A DNA stretch of 64,000 nucleotides from Impatiens glandulifera. Its lineage: Eukaryota > Streptophyta > Magnoliopsida > Ericales > Balsaminaceae. Positions 47,533 through 57,774 of this stretch are shown here, in pieces (position 1 is the stretch's first letter; each line of letters opens with the position of its first letter). The position numbers and the translations under genes are program-made. The notes beneath the pieces were generated by a model. That model was given only the letters and a program-made list of their open reading frames with translations. It ran no database searches and had not been told where the DNA came from. The stretch spans positions 127,543,641 to 127,607,640 of the forward strand of contig NC_061862.1 of NCBI RefSeq assembly GCF_907164915.1. Direction: 5' to 3'.

Positions 47533-48646
47533 ATGTGCCCGTTTAAGGGAGGAAAGGTTGCAGCGATTAAAGGAACTGAGTCCTCTGATGAGGAAGAAGA
47601 GACTCAAATAGGATCCTTAAGTCTACTCAATGCTGTGAAGGCTAGTATTGCGGAACCAATCAAGGGAACAAAGAGGGGCTCGATGTTTGTGGATGCCTTG
47701 ATCGTGGGAAGGTGCATCAAAGTACTAGTGGATACTAGAGCTACTCAAAACTTCATGCATGAAGGAGTGGCTAAAGACTTGGGTCTTCGCATCCACCCAA
47801 CGAGAGGGACGGTAAAGTCTGCGAGTACAACATCCAAGCCGGTGACCGAGGAGGCTAAGAAAGTGCACACCAGGATCGAAGACTGGAATGGGACAGTCTC
47901 ATTTATATTAGTCCATATGGATGACTATGATGTAGTGTTGGGACTACAATTGTTCAATTAGGTACGCGCTTGCATAGTTCTTCATTCTGATTCCTTAATT
48001 ATTTTGGATCACGGAAAGACTCGAGTGATACCAACAAGAAGAGAATTAGAGGGTATGTGCATGTTCTCGGCAATGCGGTTCAGCCGAGGTCGCAAATGTG
48101 GTAAAAAGACATTTGCCACTTTTTCCAAGATGGATGACGGGGATGGGTCCAAGAGAAAAGAAGAAGTAACCGAGGAAGTCCTGATAGCATGTATTGAAGC
48201 CTTCGAGGGGCTCAAGGCCAAATACACCACACAACCATCAACTCCACAAAGTTTGACCACAAGTTACGTTGGTCAAAGTCATTCCACGTTCACTCTCGCC
48301 AAATCCTTAATAGAGGAAGCAGATCTTTCTCGGGCATCTTTGGATGAAGACACCAAGAAGATGAAGAAATGGGCAGATTTGAAGAGGCGTGCAATCGGGT
48401 TCAAGGAAGGGGACCGAGGAATAAGGAAATTACTTATGCATCAATGTAAGCCTCTACAATCTTTGCTCAAGTGGCTTGTGCGCAAATACGATGGACCGTT
48501 AAAAATTGAGCGGCGTGGGGAAAAGGTCTATCCGATGTCTAGAATTGCTGGGAAAGAGAGGATCTCTTATGTCAATTCAGGCAGAAGATTGAAGAATATC
48601 GGTCAAAGGTCGAGCCGAGGACGGCCACGGCTTAGGTGGGGGAGAA
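47533..48646 (+). pseudogene. nested element 1 protease joined to integrase C-terminus
   Basis: The protease frame (47,533-47,961) has VLVDTRATQNFMHEGVAKDL, where the usual DTGAT is DTRAT, so the active-site Gly is lost. After one stop a 252-codon open frame (48,004-48,762) continues the protease end and then passes straight into the C-terminal integrase region: LAKSLIEEADLSRASLDEDT, KKMKKWADLKRRAIGFKEGD and LVRKYDGPLKIERRGEKVY. In complete relatives RT, RNase H and the integrase core lie between these. The junction lies roughly between 48,110 and 48,250. The open frame runs into the 3' LTR, so it has no natural stop. Confidence 0.78.
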
Positions 48647-49138
48647 TGTCACGACCCATTAGTGTCACGACCCAATCAAGGAAATGTCGAGGCTCATTAA
48701 AGTCTTGGCCTCATAGTGCGCTAATCTTCTTACCTCAAATGGAGGCCCAGTTGCCTAAGTAGGCCCAATGAATCTTCTAATTAATGAAGAAATTATAAGA
48801 TATTCTAATTAAGGAGGGGATTATAAAATATATTCTAATTAAGAAAGAGATTACAAGAGATATTCTAAATTAGGTAAGAATATTCTAATTAAGGAAGAAA
48901 TATCTTAACTTAGTGTAAATAAATTGTAATTGTAAGACAATTCCTAGTTTAATACGCTGTAAGTCCTATAAATACCTTAGAGATATTACATTGTAATTAC
49001 CAAGTATTCAATATACAATTCTTATTCTCAAGTTCTTTCTCTCTCTAAGTTCTTCTTGCATTGTTTAAAAGGGCTCACTAGCTAGAATCTGCGTCGATCT
49101 AGCCTAGTGCCACACGGGTCGAATTTCATCATGTGACA
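48647..49138 (+). repeat. 3' LTR of nested element 1
   Basis: It begins TGTCACGACCCATTAGTG and ends ATGTGACA. It aligns end to end with 45,857-46,348 at equal length but with numerous substitutions. Confidence 0.9.
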
Positions 49139-49142
49139 ATTA

Positions 49143-49520
49143 GTTGAAGCTAAATGTCTTCCACATAATGATGAGTACTACGTGAAGAGTTTCATTGGAA
49201 TATTACGATCTAGATTAAAAGAGGTTTTGAAGATGGAAAGACTAGAGACATTATATCGGGCAATAAAGTTAGTTGAGGTGAAGGATGAGTTCCTCGAACC
49301 TCTTGGTAAGGAAAATAAATTGTTCACCAAATTTTCAACTCAGGCTCTAAATGTAACACAATCAAAACTTCCATGGAATAATAACCAACAAGGCTCATTT
49401 AGACCAACTGTTTACAAAAATACTACTGAAATACCAACAAGAGATCTCACGTTTGCAGAAATGAGAGAAAAACATTCAAGTATGATGGAAAATATTCCAA
49501 AATCATGTTTTTATTAATCA
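49143..49520 (+). pseudogene. chromovirus gag, second part
   Basis: Host gag resumes as VEAKCLPHNDEYYVKSFIGI and runs to 49,517 with RLKEVLKMERLETLYRAIKL. Joined to the first part at the ATTA site, the capsid reads through without loss, which confirms the nesting. Confidence 0.8.
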
Positions 49521-49683
49521 TCTTTATCTATTCAATATTTAAGTAATGGAAGACGATATAGACGACTAGTTTAAGGCGAAAGAGAAGGCCAAACCTGAAT
49601 ATATCTATGATGACGATAATGATTTTCTTAAGGCTAAATAGGAGACCAAAGTCGAAAGGGTTAATAATAGGGCTTCAATTTTA

Positions 49684-49920
49684 ATGCACTCTCTTAATGG
49701 GAGTGTTAATAATGCTACACTCAAGATTATTGAAGATCTTAAGAAAAGGAAAATCACTATATTAATCGATAGTGGTAGTACACATTCGTTTATTAATGAA
49801 GGTATTGCATCTCAGTTGGGTTGTGTTATAAAGGAAATAGTGCATGCGGAAGAAGAATATTTAGTCGATTCTTATGCACAAATTTGGCTTGGAAAATGCA
49901 GAGTCATGATTTTCTACTAG
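49684..49920 (+). pseudogene. chromovirus protease
   Basis: A 78-codon open stretch carries ITILIDSGSTHSFINEGIAS. This is a retropepsin active site with intact Asp-Ser-Gly, followed by the family's QLGC segment. The domain's end falls after a stop (49,918-49,920), near GLGVDWM at 49,955. Confidence 0.8.
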
Positions 49921-50114
49921 ACTTTCGAATGATCAAGTTGTGAGGTTATGATATGGGTTTAGGGGTTGATTGGATGACTAAATATGTACTAGTGAGTCTT
50001 GATTTCGAGAAAAGAGTTATGAAAGTTAGGGTATCTAGCAAGAAGATTTGACTGTTTGTTGATAAGGAGGGCAGTTCATTTTATTTAATGGTAGAGGACG
50101 ACGTAGCTTGAAAT

Positions 50115-51140
50115 GTGAAGAAATGTTACAGTTGTTTTGTGGGTCAACTATTTTTTAAGAATGCTGAGCCTACAACTCTGTTATCAGTCCATTTAGAACA
50201 GCTAAGTGATAGTCAATTTCCATTGGAAATAGAAGATTTGTTATCAAAATATAAGAAAGTTTTTGAGCCTTTAACTAACTTACCTCCAAAAATGGCAACA
50301 TACAATGTCATTGAGTTATTGCCAGGATCTCGACCTCCTAATCAATGACCGTATCGATATTCGTTCATACAAAAATGAGAGTTTGAATTCTAGTTGTAGA
50401 AATGCAGAAGTCCGGAATCATCCGCAAAAACACGAGTTCCTTTGCTTCTTTTGTGATTTTAGTTAAGAAGAAGGACGGGACGTGGCAATTTTGTGTAGAC
50501 TATCGGAACCTAAATGAAGTAACGATTAAAGAAAAATATCATATTCCAATAGTAGATGAGATGCTAGATTAACTATATGGAGCGACAGTCTTCTCAAAAT
50601 TAGATTTACGTTTAAGGTATCACCAAATTGGTGTCAAAGAGGAAAATGTACACAAAATGCAATAATGACCTTTCAAGCTCTTAGGAAATACATTTTTCAT
50701 CCATGTATTAAGAAAGAAATTCTAGTTTTCTTTAACGACATTTTGTTCTATAATATCTCTCTCTTGAGGCTCACACTAAGCAGTTAGAATTGGTACTGAA
50801 AACTCTATTACAACATCAATTGTCGGTCAAGCTAACTAAGTGTGAATTTGCACTACGATGACTAGAATTTTTGGGACACTATGTAAGCAGTAATGGAGTT
50901 AAAGTGGACTCGTGAAAGATTAATTGTATTACTTCGTGGTCAATACCAAAAACAATGAAGGAACTAAGGGGATTTCTTGGTCTAGCAGGTTATAATAGAT
51001 GCTTTGTGGGTCATTTTGGTATTATAAGAAAGACACTTCATGTATTTTTTAAAAAAGGTCTATTTATTTGGACTAATAAAGCAGGAGAAACATTTAGTAA
51101 ATTCAAAACAACGTTAACTACTACTCTAGTATTATCATTA
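50115..51140 (+). pseudogene. chromovirus reverse transcriptase, interrupted
   Basis: The start reads IEDLLSKYKKVFEPLTNLPP (50,230 on). It is followed, across frames, by SFASFVILVKKKDGTWQFCV and DYRNLNEVTIKEKYHIPIVD (50,430-50,560), then KLDLRLRYHQIGV near 50,598. The active-site box is decayed: VFFNDILFY near 50,730 stands for YxDDILIY. RNase H begins with MKELRGFLGLAGYNRCFVGH (50,955 on). The match stops at LVLSL, where nested element 2 begins. Confidence 0.82.
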
Positions 51141-51619
51141 TGTTACGACTTGTTTCGTAAGGTGTGTTTTGGGTTCAAGAATCACGTTCTTGATCTATAA
51201 GACCGGTGAAATTCTACAATCAAAGGGCAACGGAAGGTTTTCAATAGAGAATTTGGGGGGAGGGAATAAAAGAATCAAGGGTGCGAAGAGAAATACTGTT
51301 GGTCTATACCAAACAGTCCATAGTAAATAATAATAGATGAATATGGCAGAAGTTCATATCTTCATTGTTCTATTCATGGGTCCTTGGGGAAGAAATATCA
51401 GCCTTATATAGGTGATGTCTTGCCCCAAAATATTCGGTTACAACAACTTTAAAAGAATAACAGAATTCGGTTTGTAAAATAGAAAAAGAAAGCAAAACAA
51501 AATAATAAAACAACAAAATAGAAATCTGGCCCATGTGCACACTAGGACCGAGACCGGGTGCCGAGAAAGGTTGTTGGAATTTATTCTAGGACCGAGGCCT
51601 TGATTTTAGACCCTAACAT
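51141..51619 (-). repeat. 3' LTR of nested element 2 (element orientation)
   Basis: On the plus strand it begins TGTTACGACTTG and ends CCCTAACA. It is 479 bp and almost identical to 52,988-53,465. Confidence 0.95.
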
Positions 51620-51770
51620 TATCTCCCCCCCTTCGAAATTCGTCGCCCTCGACGAAAAAGACCGTGGTCTGTCGAGTCTGCCGAGCCTCTAATGCGCATG
51701 CTCAATATTTCAAAGAATTCGGTCGGACTTCAGCAAGTCCAGCAAGTGTCGGAGTCTAGGACCGCATTTC

Positions 51771-52931
51771 TTAGAAGCCTTCGGTCTTCCTGCTCCACGA
51801 CCAGTCCTTCCTTCGGCCCAGCACGCCAAGTGCAGCAAAAGGGTCATCTTTCTTCCGGGCATACTCTAGAATGTCTTCAAATAACCAAGCCCAGTCCTTT
51901 ATCCAGACCAGCAACACATGCGCAACAACATAGCCATGTCTTCCGACTACCTTCCTGGCTGGTGTTCGGTTGTTGGGTTGCTGGGTTAGCCCTTTGATTA
52001 TTTTTTGGAAATTTTCAGCAACGTCTTCCAAAACAAGTGAAACACTTTGGCATTCGTTCTTGCTCTTTATTTGTACCATGGCAGCAACATTATGATTTTC
52101 CAAGGCCTTTTCTAGCTGGCTGCCTTGTATTATGTTGACCCGCGACCGAGGGGCACCTTGCTGGACCGAGAAAGTGTGCAAGATAATGACACGTTCATCC
52201 CTTGTCTCAAACACCAAAGGTGGGTCATCAAAATCTGATTCTTGGACGGGTACTTGAACGCGTTCTTGGACTTCTTGATGATTAAACGGGGCCACGAACA
52301 ATCTGGATTTGCACCTATGATTGGGCTCCAAATTATCATTGCAAGTGTAGCGCCGGTCTTCCTTGGGATTGGTCGTCCGGTTTGTGCTCGGCCAGACCGT
52401 GTTAACAAAGCATGATTTGGGAAGCAGCGACGGTTTGGCGTTGTACAAGGGATTGCGACCGAATCGCATCAAAAGATCTTTCTTGAATTTATGCCACGTC
52501 AATGCTTCCATATGGTTGCGATTCTGCAAATATGTTTCATGCCACGTTCTTGCCTCTTTTGAGAAGTGAGTGCGGACAATGTCCAATTTTGGGACATCAT
52601 TCGTCTTGCTCTCCCTAAATATTTGCTCGGCAAATAAGAGCCAGCCCTCCAAATCAGTCCCATCAAATTCAGGAATATCAATATTTGTGAGCTGGGTTGG
52701 AGGAAGGTAGCAAGAAGCAATATTATAGGGTCGGATGCGGGGATTTTGGCCATTATTAAACGCACCTTTTTTAATGGCTGTCAAACTTTTTCCAGCAGCA
52801 TACCTTCTGTTCATATTTGGCAGAAAAGCATTGTGCACGGCAGCCTGTTCGGTCATATGTTGTTGTAGGGCAGCATTCATGGAGGCATATTGTTGGGTCA
52901 GCCCTTCGAGTAGGGTCTTAAGATCATCCAT
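51771..52931 (-). CDS. Gag-like protein of nested element 2 (386 aa, open)
   Basis: The frame starts at the ATG complementary to 52,929-52,931, about 40 bases inside the primer site, and reads MDDLKTLLEGLTQQYASMNA. Residues 1-50 are a helical, Gln-rich N-terminus. The retrotransposon gag domain follows with IDIPEFDGTDLEGWLLFAEQ, IFRESKTNDVPKLDIV, EARTWHETYLQNRN and TWHKFKKDLLMRFG, at about residues 84-165. Near residues 195-215 is a remnant zinc knuckle (CNDNLEPNHRC) with fewer ligands than CCHC. The rest, about 170 residues, resembles no domain I know and may be read in a secondary frame after a deletion. There is no stop in 386 codons. It has no protease, RT or integrase, so any mobility would depend on enzymes from elsewhere. 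Confidence 0.8.
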   Translation of the reverse strand: MDDLKTLLEGLTQQYASMNAALQQHMTEQAAVHNAFLPNMNRRYAAGKSLTAIKKGAFNNGQNPRIRPYNIASCYLPPTQLTNIDIPEFDGTDLEGWLLFAEQIFRESKTNDVPKLDIVRTHFSKEARTWHETYLQNRNHMEALTWHKFKKDLLMRFGRNPLYNAKPSLLPKSCFVNTVWPSTNRTTNPKEDRRYTCNDNLEPNHRCKSRLFVAPFNHQEVQERVQVPVQESDFDDPPLVFETRDERVIILHTFSVQQGAPRSRVNIIQGSQLEKALENHNVAAMVQIKSKNECQSVSLVLEDVAENFQKIIKGLTQQPNNRTPARKVVGRHGYVVAHVLLVWIKDWAWLFEDILEYARKKDDPFAALGVLGRRKDWSWSRKTEGF

Positions 52932-52971
52932 CTTTGCTGCTATCTGGTTTCTTTAATTTGAGAATCGTCTT

Positions 52972-52983
52972 GCTCTGATACCA
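52972..52983 (-). promoter_or_regulatory. primer binding site of nested element 2
   Basis: On the minus strand the sequence next to the LTR reads TTCTTGGTATCAGAGCAAG, which contains the exact initiator-Met site TGGTATCAGAGC. Confidence 0.9.
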
Positions 52984-52987
52984 AGAA

Positions 52988-53465
52988 TGTTACGACTTGT
53001 TTCGTAAGGTGTGTTTTGGGTTCAAGAATCACATTCTTGATCTATAAGACCGGTGAAATTCTACAATCAAAGGGCAGCGGAAGGTTTTCAATAGAGAATT
53101 TGGGGGGAGGGAATAGAAGAATCAAGGGTGCGAAGAGAAATACTGTTGGTCTATACCAAACAGTCCATAGTAAATAATAATAGATGAATATGGCAGAAGT
53201 TCATATCTTCATTGTTCTATTCATGGGTCCTTGGGGAAGAAATATCAGCCTTATATAGGTGATGTCTTGCCCCAAAATATTCGGTTACAACAACTTTAAA
53301 AGAATAACAGAATTCGGTTTGTAAAATAGAAAAAGAAAGCAAAACAAAATAATAAAACAACAAAATAGAAATCTGGCCCATGTGCACACTAGGACCGAGA
53401 CCGGGTGCCGAGAAAGGTTGCTGGAATTTATTCTAGGACCGAGGCCTTGATTTTAGACCCTAACA
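52988..53465 (-). repeat. 5' LTR of nested element 2 (element orientation)
   Basis: This is the 478 bp partner of 51,141-51,619. Differences noticed: CACG/CACA, GCAACGG/GCAGCGG, AATAAAAG/AATAGAAG, GTTGTTGG/GTTGCTGG and one T in GGCCTTTG/GGCCTTG. Confidence 0.95.
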
Positions 53466-55300
53466 CATTACTTGATTTTTCTCATCCCCTGGAAGTAAAG
53501 ACAGAAGGCAATCAAGGAGGAATAAGAGTTGTGTTAATGCAAGGAGGAAAATCTATGTGAGGTCTTTATACATATGAAAATGAATTATTGGATGTGCTCA
53601 TGGCAGTCACGAACTAGCGATGCTATTTGTATGAGAAACCTTTTGTTATACGAACAGATCATCAAAGTCTCAAATATCTCATGGAGCAAAAGATCACAAC
53701 GATATTACAATAAAAGTGGCTCACCAAGTTATTGGGTTTTGATTATACAATTACATATAAGAGGGAAAGTTCCAATCTGGCCGCCGATGCCCTCTCAAGA
53801 ACGGACCACACTTCACTAATGGGGATGACGTTGTAAACGAATTCATGGTAGAAAGAAGTTGAAGATTCTTATCAAGGAGAGATAATTTTTCTCATAAGAT
53901 GATTCTGTTAATGGCAAATAATCCTTTAGATTGACCTATATTTTCAGCCGAGGCCAATATCATAGAAAAATAAAGGTCGAGTCTATGTGGGAAAAAATGG
54001 ATCCTTAAGGAGAAATATTTTGTTAACCCTTCATGAATCAAGTATTGGAGGACATTTGGGGATGCATGCTACATTTCAAAGGTTAAATTCTCTTTTTTGG
54101 TGGTCGGGTATGAAGAAGAAACTTTTGGAAATGATAAGAAATTGTGATATTTGTCAAAGATTTAAATCAAAGAAGACCAGTAAGCTCGAATTATTGCAAC
54201 CATTATCGGTACCAAAATGTCTGTGGTTGAGTATCATGATGGATTTTATAAGACTTCCGATATTAGAAGGTTGCTCTACCATAGTGGTAATTGTTGATCG
54301 TTTAACTGAATATAGTCATTTTATGGACTGAAACATCCGTTTTCTATGGTCCAAGTTGCATCTTTATTTTTGGAAATTTCTACATGCCTGAGTTCATTGT
54401 CTCTGACAGAGATGCTATTTTTATTAGTCAATTCTGGAAAGAATTGTTGCGTGTTATTGGCGTGAAATCGTTATTAAGCACATCTTATCATCCTGAAATT
54501 GATGGCTAAATCAAAAGGGTCAATAAGTGTTTAAAGTCTTATTTGCATTGTATGAGTGCCCAAAAACAAAATTGTGGAGACGTTGTCCAGCTCTCTTAGA
54601 GTAATGGTACAATTTCACATTTCATTTTTCGATTAAAATATCCCCTTTTGAAGCTCTTTATGGATTTTCTCTAATACCACTACCTATGGGACCAATGGTA
54701 TCATGTAAGGTTGGTGTTGTTGAAGATTTTATTCTAGATCGTACACACATGTGTCGTATTCTGAAAGAGAATTTTGAATTAGCTCGGAATCGTATTAAAC
54801 AATAAGCTGATAGAAAACGTTAGGAAAGAGAGTTTAAGTTGGGAAATTAGGTGTTTTTAAACTACAACCTTATCGTTAATCTTCAGTCTCTACTCGTAAA
54901 GATATTAAGTTGTTGGCAAAATATTTTGGAGATTTTCTCGTTGAACAAAGAATTGGGAAGGTGGCGTATAAATTGAAACTTCCAGAGGGTTGTAAAATTT
55001 ATTCTGTTTTTCATGTATCACTATTGAGGGCTAAATTGGGTCAAGTGTAGATGGTCAGCTTATTGATTCCCATAGTGGCAGAGGATGGTGATATACTTTT
55101 GGTTTCAGAGGATATTTCGAAGAGACATCTAATCAGAAAAAAGGGAAGAATGGTTGATCAGGTATTGGTTCAGTGGATAAATGCTGCGAGGGATGATGCC
55201 ACGTGGGAAGAATGAAAAAATTTCGTTCCCAATCTCTTGAATTCTGTAAGTAGTTTCCGATGCAAAAACCACGTTCGAGAAGGTCAAGGAATTTCTTAAG
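53466..55300 (+). pseudogene. chromovirus RNase H, integrase and chromodomain
   Basis: RNase H resumes with DFSHPLEVKTEGNQGGIRVV. Further on are RTDHQSLKYLMEQKITT and KRESSNLAADALSRTDH (to about 53,810). The integrase zinc domain is LLTLHESSIGGHLGMHATFQ followed by RNCDICQRFKSKKTSK (54,010-54,190). The core includes MMDFIRLPILEGCSTIVVIV and VDRLTEYSHF, then decays. The C-terminus carries KISPFEALYGF and, near 55,160-55,240, a chromodomain-type end with QVLVQWINAARDDATWEEW. More than ten stops or shifts occur. Confidence 0.85.
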
Positions 55301-55310
55301 GGGAAAGGGA

Positions 55311-55562
55311 TGTCGTGACTTTAATATTCCTAAACAAGATGAATCTTTTACCGTTATTGTTGATCAGGTAACGGGGGTAGCTAAGGTATGCTAAGCTGGA
55401 CTAGTGGTTGTAACAGAAAGCGGTGGAAGCGGGTATATCTTTTAGTCAGTTATTTTACAATTTGTTAGTCTTTAAATAATGATAGAACTATTAAAGAGAG
55501 GGTATTGTATTTTGGTAGATTGATCTTTATAGTTTCTCTTTCTAATTATTAGAGCCTCTACT
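55311..55562 (+). repeat. 3' LTR of the chromovirus, 3'-truncated
   Basis: It starts TGTCGTGACTTTAAT right after a purine tract (ttaaggggaaaggga). The part from 55,440 matches the 5' LTR. The match ends after 'agagcctctac'; the rest of the LTR is missing. Confidence 0.7.
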
Positions 55563-55629
55563 ATAAAAATAAGATGTTATAAAAATATAAAAATACGATG
55601 CTATAAAGAAATCAATGAAACTATTAATC

Positions 55630-55712
55630 AAAGAAAATACCTCAAATGAAGCTCTTAATATATGAATAACCAAAATCACTAAATTATGAGCTTCATTTGA
55701 GGTATTTTCTTT
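55630..55712. repeat. perfect 25 bp inverted repeat with 33-base loop
   Basis: 55,630-55,654 and 55,688-55,712 are exact reverse complements (the left arm begins AAAGAAAATACCTCAAATGA). The loop is AT-rich. It could be the stem of a small foldback element or a small-RNA precursor. It lies just beyond the truncated gypsy LTR. Confidence 0.85.
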
Positions 55713-55799
55713 CCTTGTTTCACTTAAACAGATTCACTATTTCCATCTTGTGATGGATTTTATCGTAGATAATTGTCTGTGATGGTTGAATGAATTTAA

Positions 55800-56378
55800 T
55801 AGTGATTCAACACTATAATCACAACGCAACGAATTTGTCGACACCTAAATTACTATTACGGGTTCGAATGAACAACTTTAATTCAAGAAGTTCAGTAAAA
55901 TAAATCAAAAGAGATAACTTGTTTATTAAAAATTACAAGAATAAGAGAATTTGAGAAAGAGAGTATAATTTTTTTTAAAGTACGTGGTCTTTACAAATTG
56001 CCTAAAGATCAAACATGTAGAAGGATGGACTTACAAAAAAAACTATTAATCTTCACAATGAAATTTATTTTCAATGCACACAAATAATACAAAATAAAAT
56101 TCAAATTTTAAAAGTATAATTAGATGTAATTCAATTGCATTAAGTGCATTGCGTTACTCAAATGCATTTGACATTCTAACTACAAAGATTTTTAAAGACC
56201 ATTGTTAAGCATTGTTTGGATTCAATTTCAAACATCAACAAAAACACTTTATTTTGTTATGTATTTCCAATGTGGAAAAAAATCACTACTTTAATTTTAT
56301 TTTGAGACATACTGATTATTTTGTATTTTCATTTACATTCATATAATGGAAGCCAATTATATATTATCAATTCCATCA
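55800..56378 (-). mobile_element. probable 3' LTR fragment of a copia relative, minus strand
   Basis: On the minus strand the sequence starting at 56,378 reads TGATGGAATTGATAAT. It follows a segment equivalent to the copia 3' tail at 13,700-14,245, so it should be that element's 3' LTR. The LTR body itself is too diverged from 14,246-15,098 for me to align. The left end is a guess. Confidence 0.4.
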
Positions 56379-56399
56379 ATCTCCTACATGAATGAAAAT

Positions 56400-57060
56400 T
56401 GAAAGAATAACATTACGATATGTTCAACGGGTTGATTCATACATATGATAGGTAGGTGTTACCCCTTTGAACTTTCCCTTATGAAAGAAGATAAATTTTT
56501 ACTCGCTCATTAGTAAACTCGATGTCTTAAACTATTTTTTTATTTTACATAAATAATTACACACTTTCACATATAATCTTTCTGATAAATGTCAAGCAAT
56601 CATGCTTGTGTCCATTTTGATAATGAAACATGCGCCTCATTTTTTGTGAGAGGGTCTAGAATTGATCTGATCAATTCATTAATAACGACCACATTTCTCA
56701 CTAACATAGGTAAAGAGTCATTAAAAGCGATGTACTTATCCTCGTCAAAATATTTATTATTTCATTATAAGATTAATCCTTCAGAATAATCATACAAGTC
56801 AATACAATTAGGTTGTCCTATTGAACATAGTTCTTGGGATCTCTAGTTTACATATGTTGAGTTTTTCTTCATTCTAACTTATAGTAGACATATGTCTTAA
56901 AAGACTTTCAAACTAATTCTCTATTCAATAATTTGGTTGGTAGATCTGCAATGTTATCTTTGATTTTTTAATATTAGAAACTATCATGACCCACACATCC
57001 ATGACCTCCATTTTAACTTAAGGAGTGTTAAGTGAGACACAAATTTATGATATTTAGTCT
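56400..57060 (-). pseudogene. copia RNase H end and 3' tail, minus strand
   Basis: Read in reverse, the segment near 56,910-56,970 gives the RNase H end (a KSKDNIADPLTKLLNREL-like string broken by shifts). The following 450 bases align with the non-coding tail of the copia element at 13,720-14,240. Shared phrases include 'tctagaccctctcac', 'gtgaaagtgtgtaatt', 'acatcgagtttactaat' and 'gttcaaaggg'. It is therefore a 3' piece of a second copy of that family in the opposite orientation. Confidence 0.7.
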
Positions 57061-57739
57061 TTTAAGAATTACATTTTCAACTTGAGCTACCTTAGTGTGT
57101 TACAATATTATCTTTGACTTGACATAGTGAACTGTGAGAACTCTATTAGAGAGTATAGTATAATGATATTATGTCTAAGATGTGCATGAGTAGACTTAAT
57201 ATTGACTTTAAACTTGTCCAATTTCAAATTTCTATTACAATAATTATAAATCTTTTTGTACATACTTATAAAATCTTGAAATACATCTTCTAATGAAAAC
57301 ATAATTATTTGTACATGCTTTATCATTTAAACAATTTTATTTTTGTGAAAGTATATATAATGCTTCACTTGCTAACTAGTAGACAAAATGTAATTGAAGT
57401 ATTCATTTAAACGATTATAAATTTTCTTAAAAATATTTTACTTTTCAACACATGTCAAAAATTTATAAATTTAGATTTATTGTTAATCTATCGATCATAA
57501 TTTTATTAGAAGATTTTCACACATATAGTTTCACTTTCAAGTGCAACATATTCACTTGTAGATTAAAGTATTCAATATTTAATAATATCAATATATCTTT
57601 TGATAACAAAATGATATCTCGTGTACTATAACTCTTTTTTTTAGTGAATGTAATCATTTTTTATTATAATTCTCAATGATAAAAACAGCATATACAAAAA
57701 GATACATAATTAAATAACCACTCTATTACCTTTAAGATA

Positions 57740-57770
<31 letters not shown>
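57061..57770. other. AT-rich stretch, probably decayed copia sequence
   Basis: It continues upstream (in element sense) of the copia 3' remnant, but I cannot follow a reading frame through it. A (TA)n tract is at about 57,739-57,770. Confidence 0.4.

Positions 57771-57774
<4 letters not shown>

Larger units (their letters stand above)
45857..49138 (+). mobile_element. nested non-autonomous gypsy element lacking RT
   Basis: The LTRs (45,857-46,348 and 48,647-49,138) are each 492 bp and begin TGTCAC and end GTGACA. ATTA flanks both sides (45,853-45,856 and 49,139-49,142). Removing the element restores the host gag reading AGAGC-ATTA-GTTGAAG. A perfect initiator-Met primer site follows the 5' LTR and a purine tract (ggtgggggagaa) precedes the 3' LTR. 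Internally there is gag, a zinc knuckle, protease and then directly the C-terminal end of integrase. RT, RNase H and the integrase core are missing. The LTRs differ at many positions, so the insertion is fairly old. Confidence 0.9.
51141..53465 (-). mobile_element. nested gag-only LTR element, young, minus strand
   Basis: The LTRs lie at 51,141-51,619 and 52,988-53,465. I count four substitutions and one single-base indel between them. CATTA flanks both sides (51,136-51,140 and 53,466-53,470), a perfect 5 bp duplication. On the minus strand the primer site (TGGTATCAGAGC) follows the right-hand LTR and a run of G (cgaaggggggggagataa) precedes the left-hand LTR. Between them is a single open gag frame and no room for RT or integrase. 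The layout matches the published idea of TR-GAG elements: small LTR elements coding only Gag, mobilised by a relative's enzymes. Confidence 0.93.
44747..55562 (+). mobile_element. Ty3/gypsy chromovirus, old, with two nested insertions
   Basis: The host element has a partial 5' LTR (44,747-45,028), an initiator-Met-type primer site, gag (45,090-45,780 and 49,143-49,500), protease, RT, RNase H, integrase with a chromodomain, a purine tract and a partial 3' LTR (55,311-55,562). A plus-strand element (45,857-49,138) splits gag. A minus-strand element (51,141-53,465) splits the RT-RNase H region. Removing the two insertions, each with one target copy, leaves about 5.2 kb. Many stops show it is long dead. 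Confidence 0.88.
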
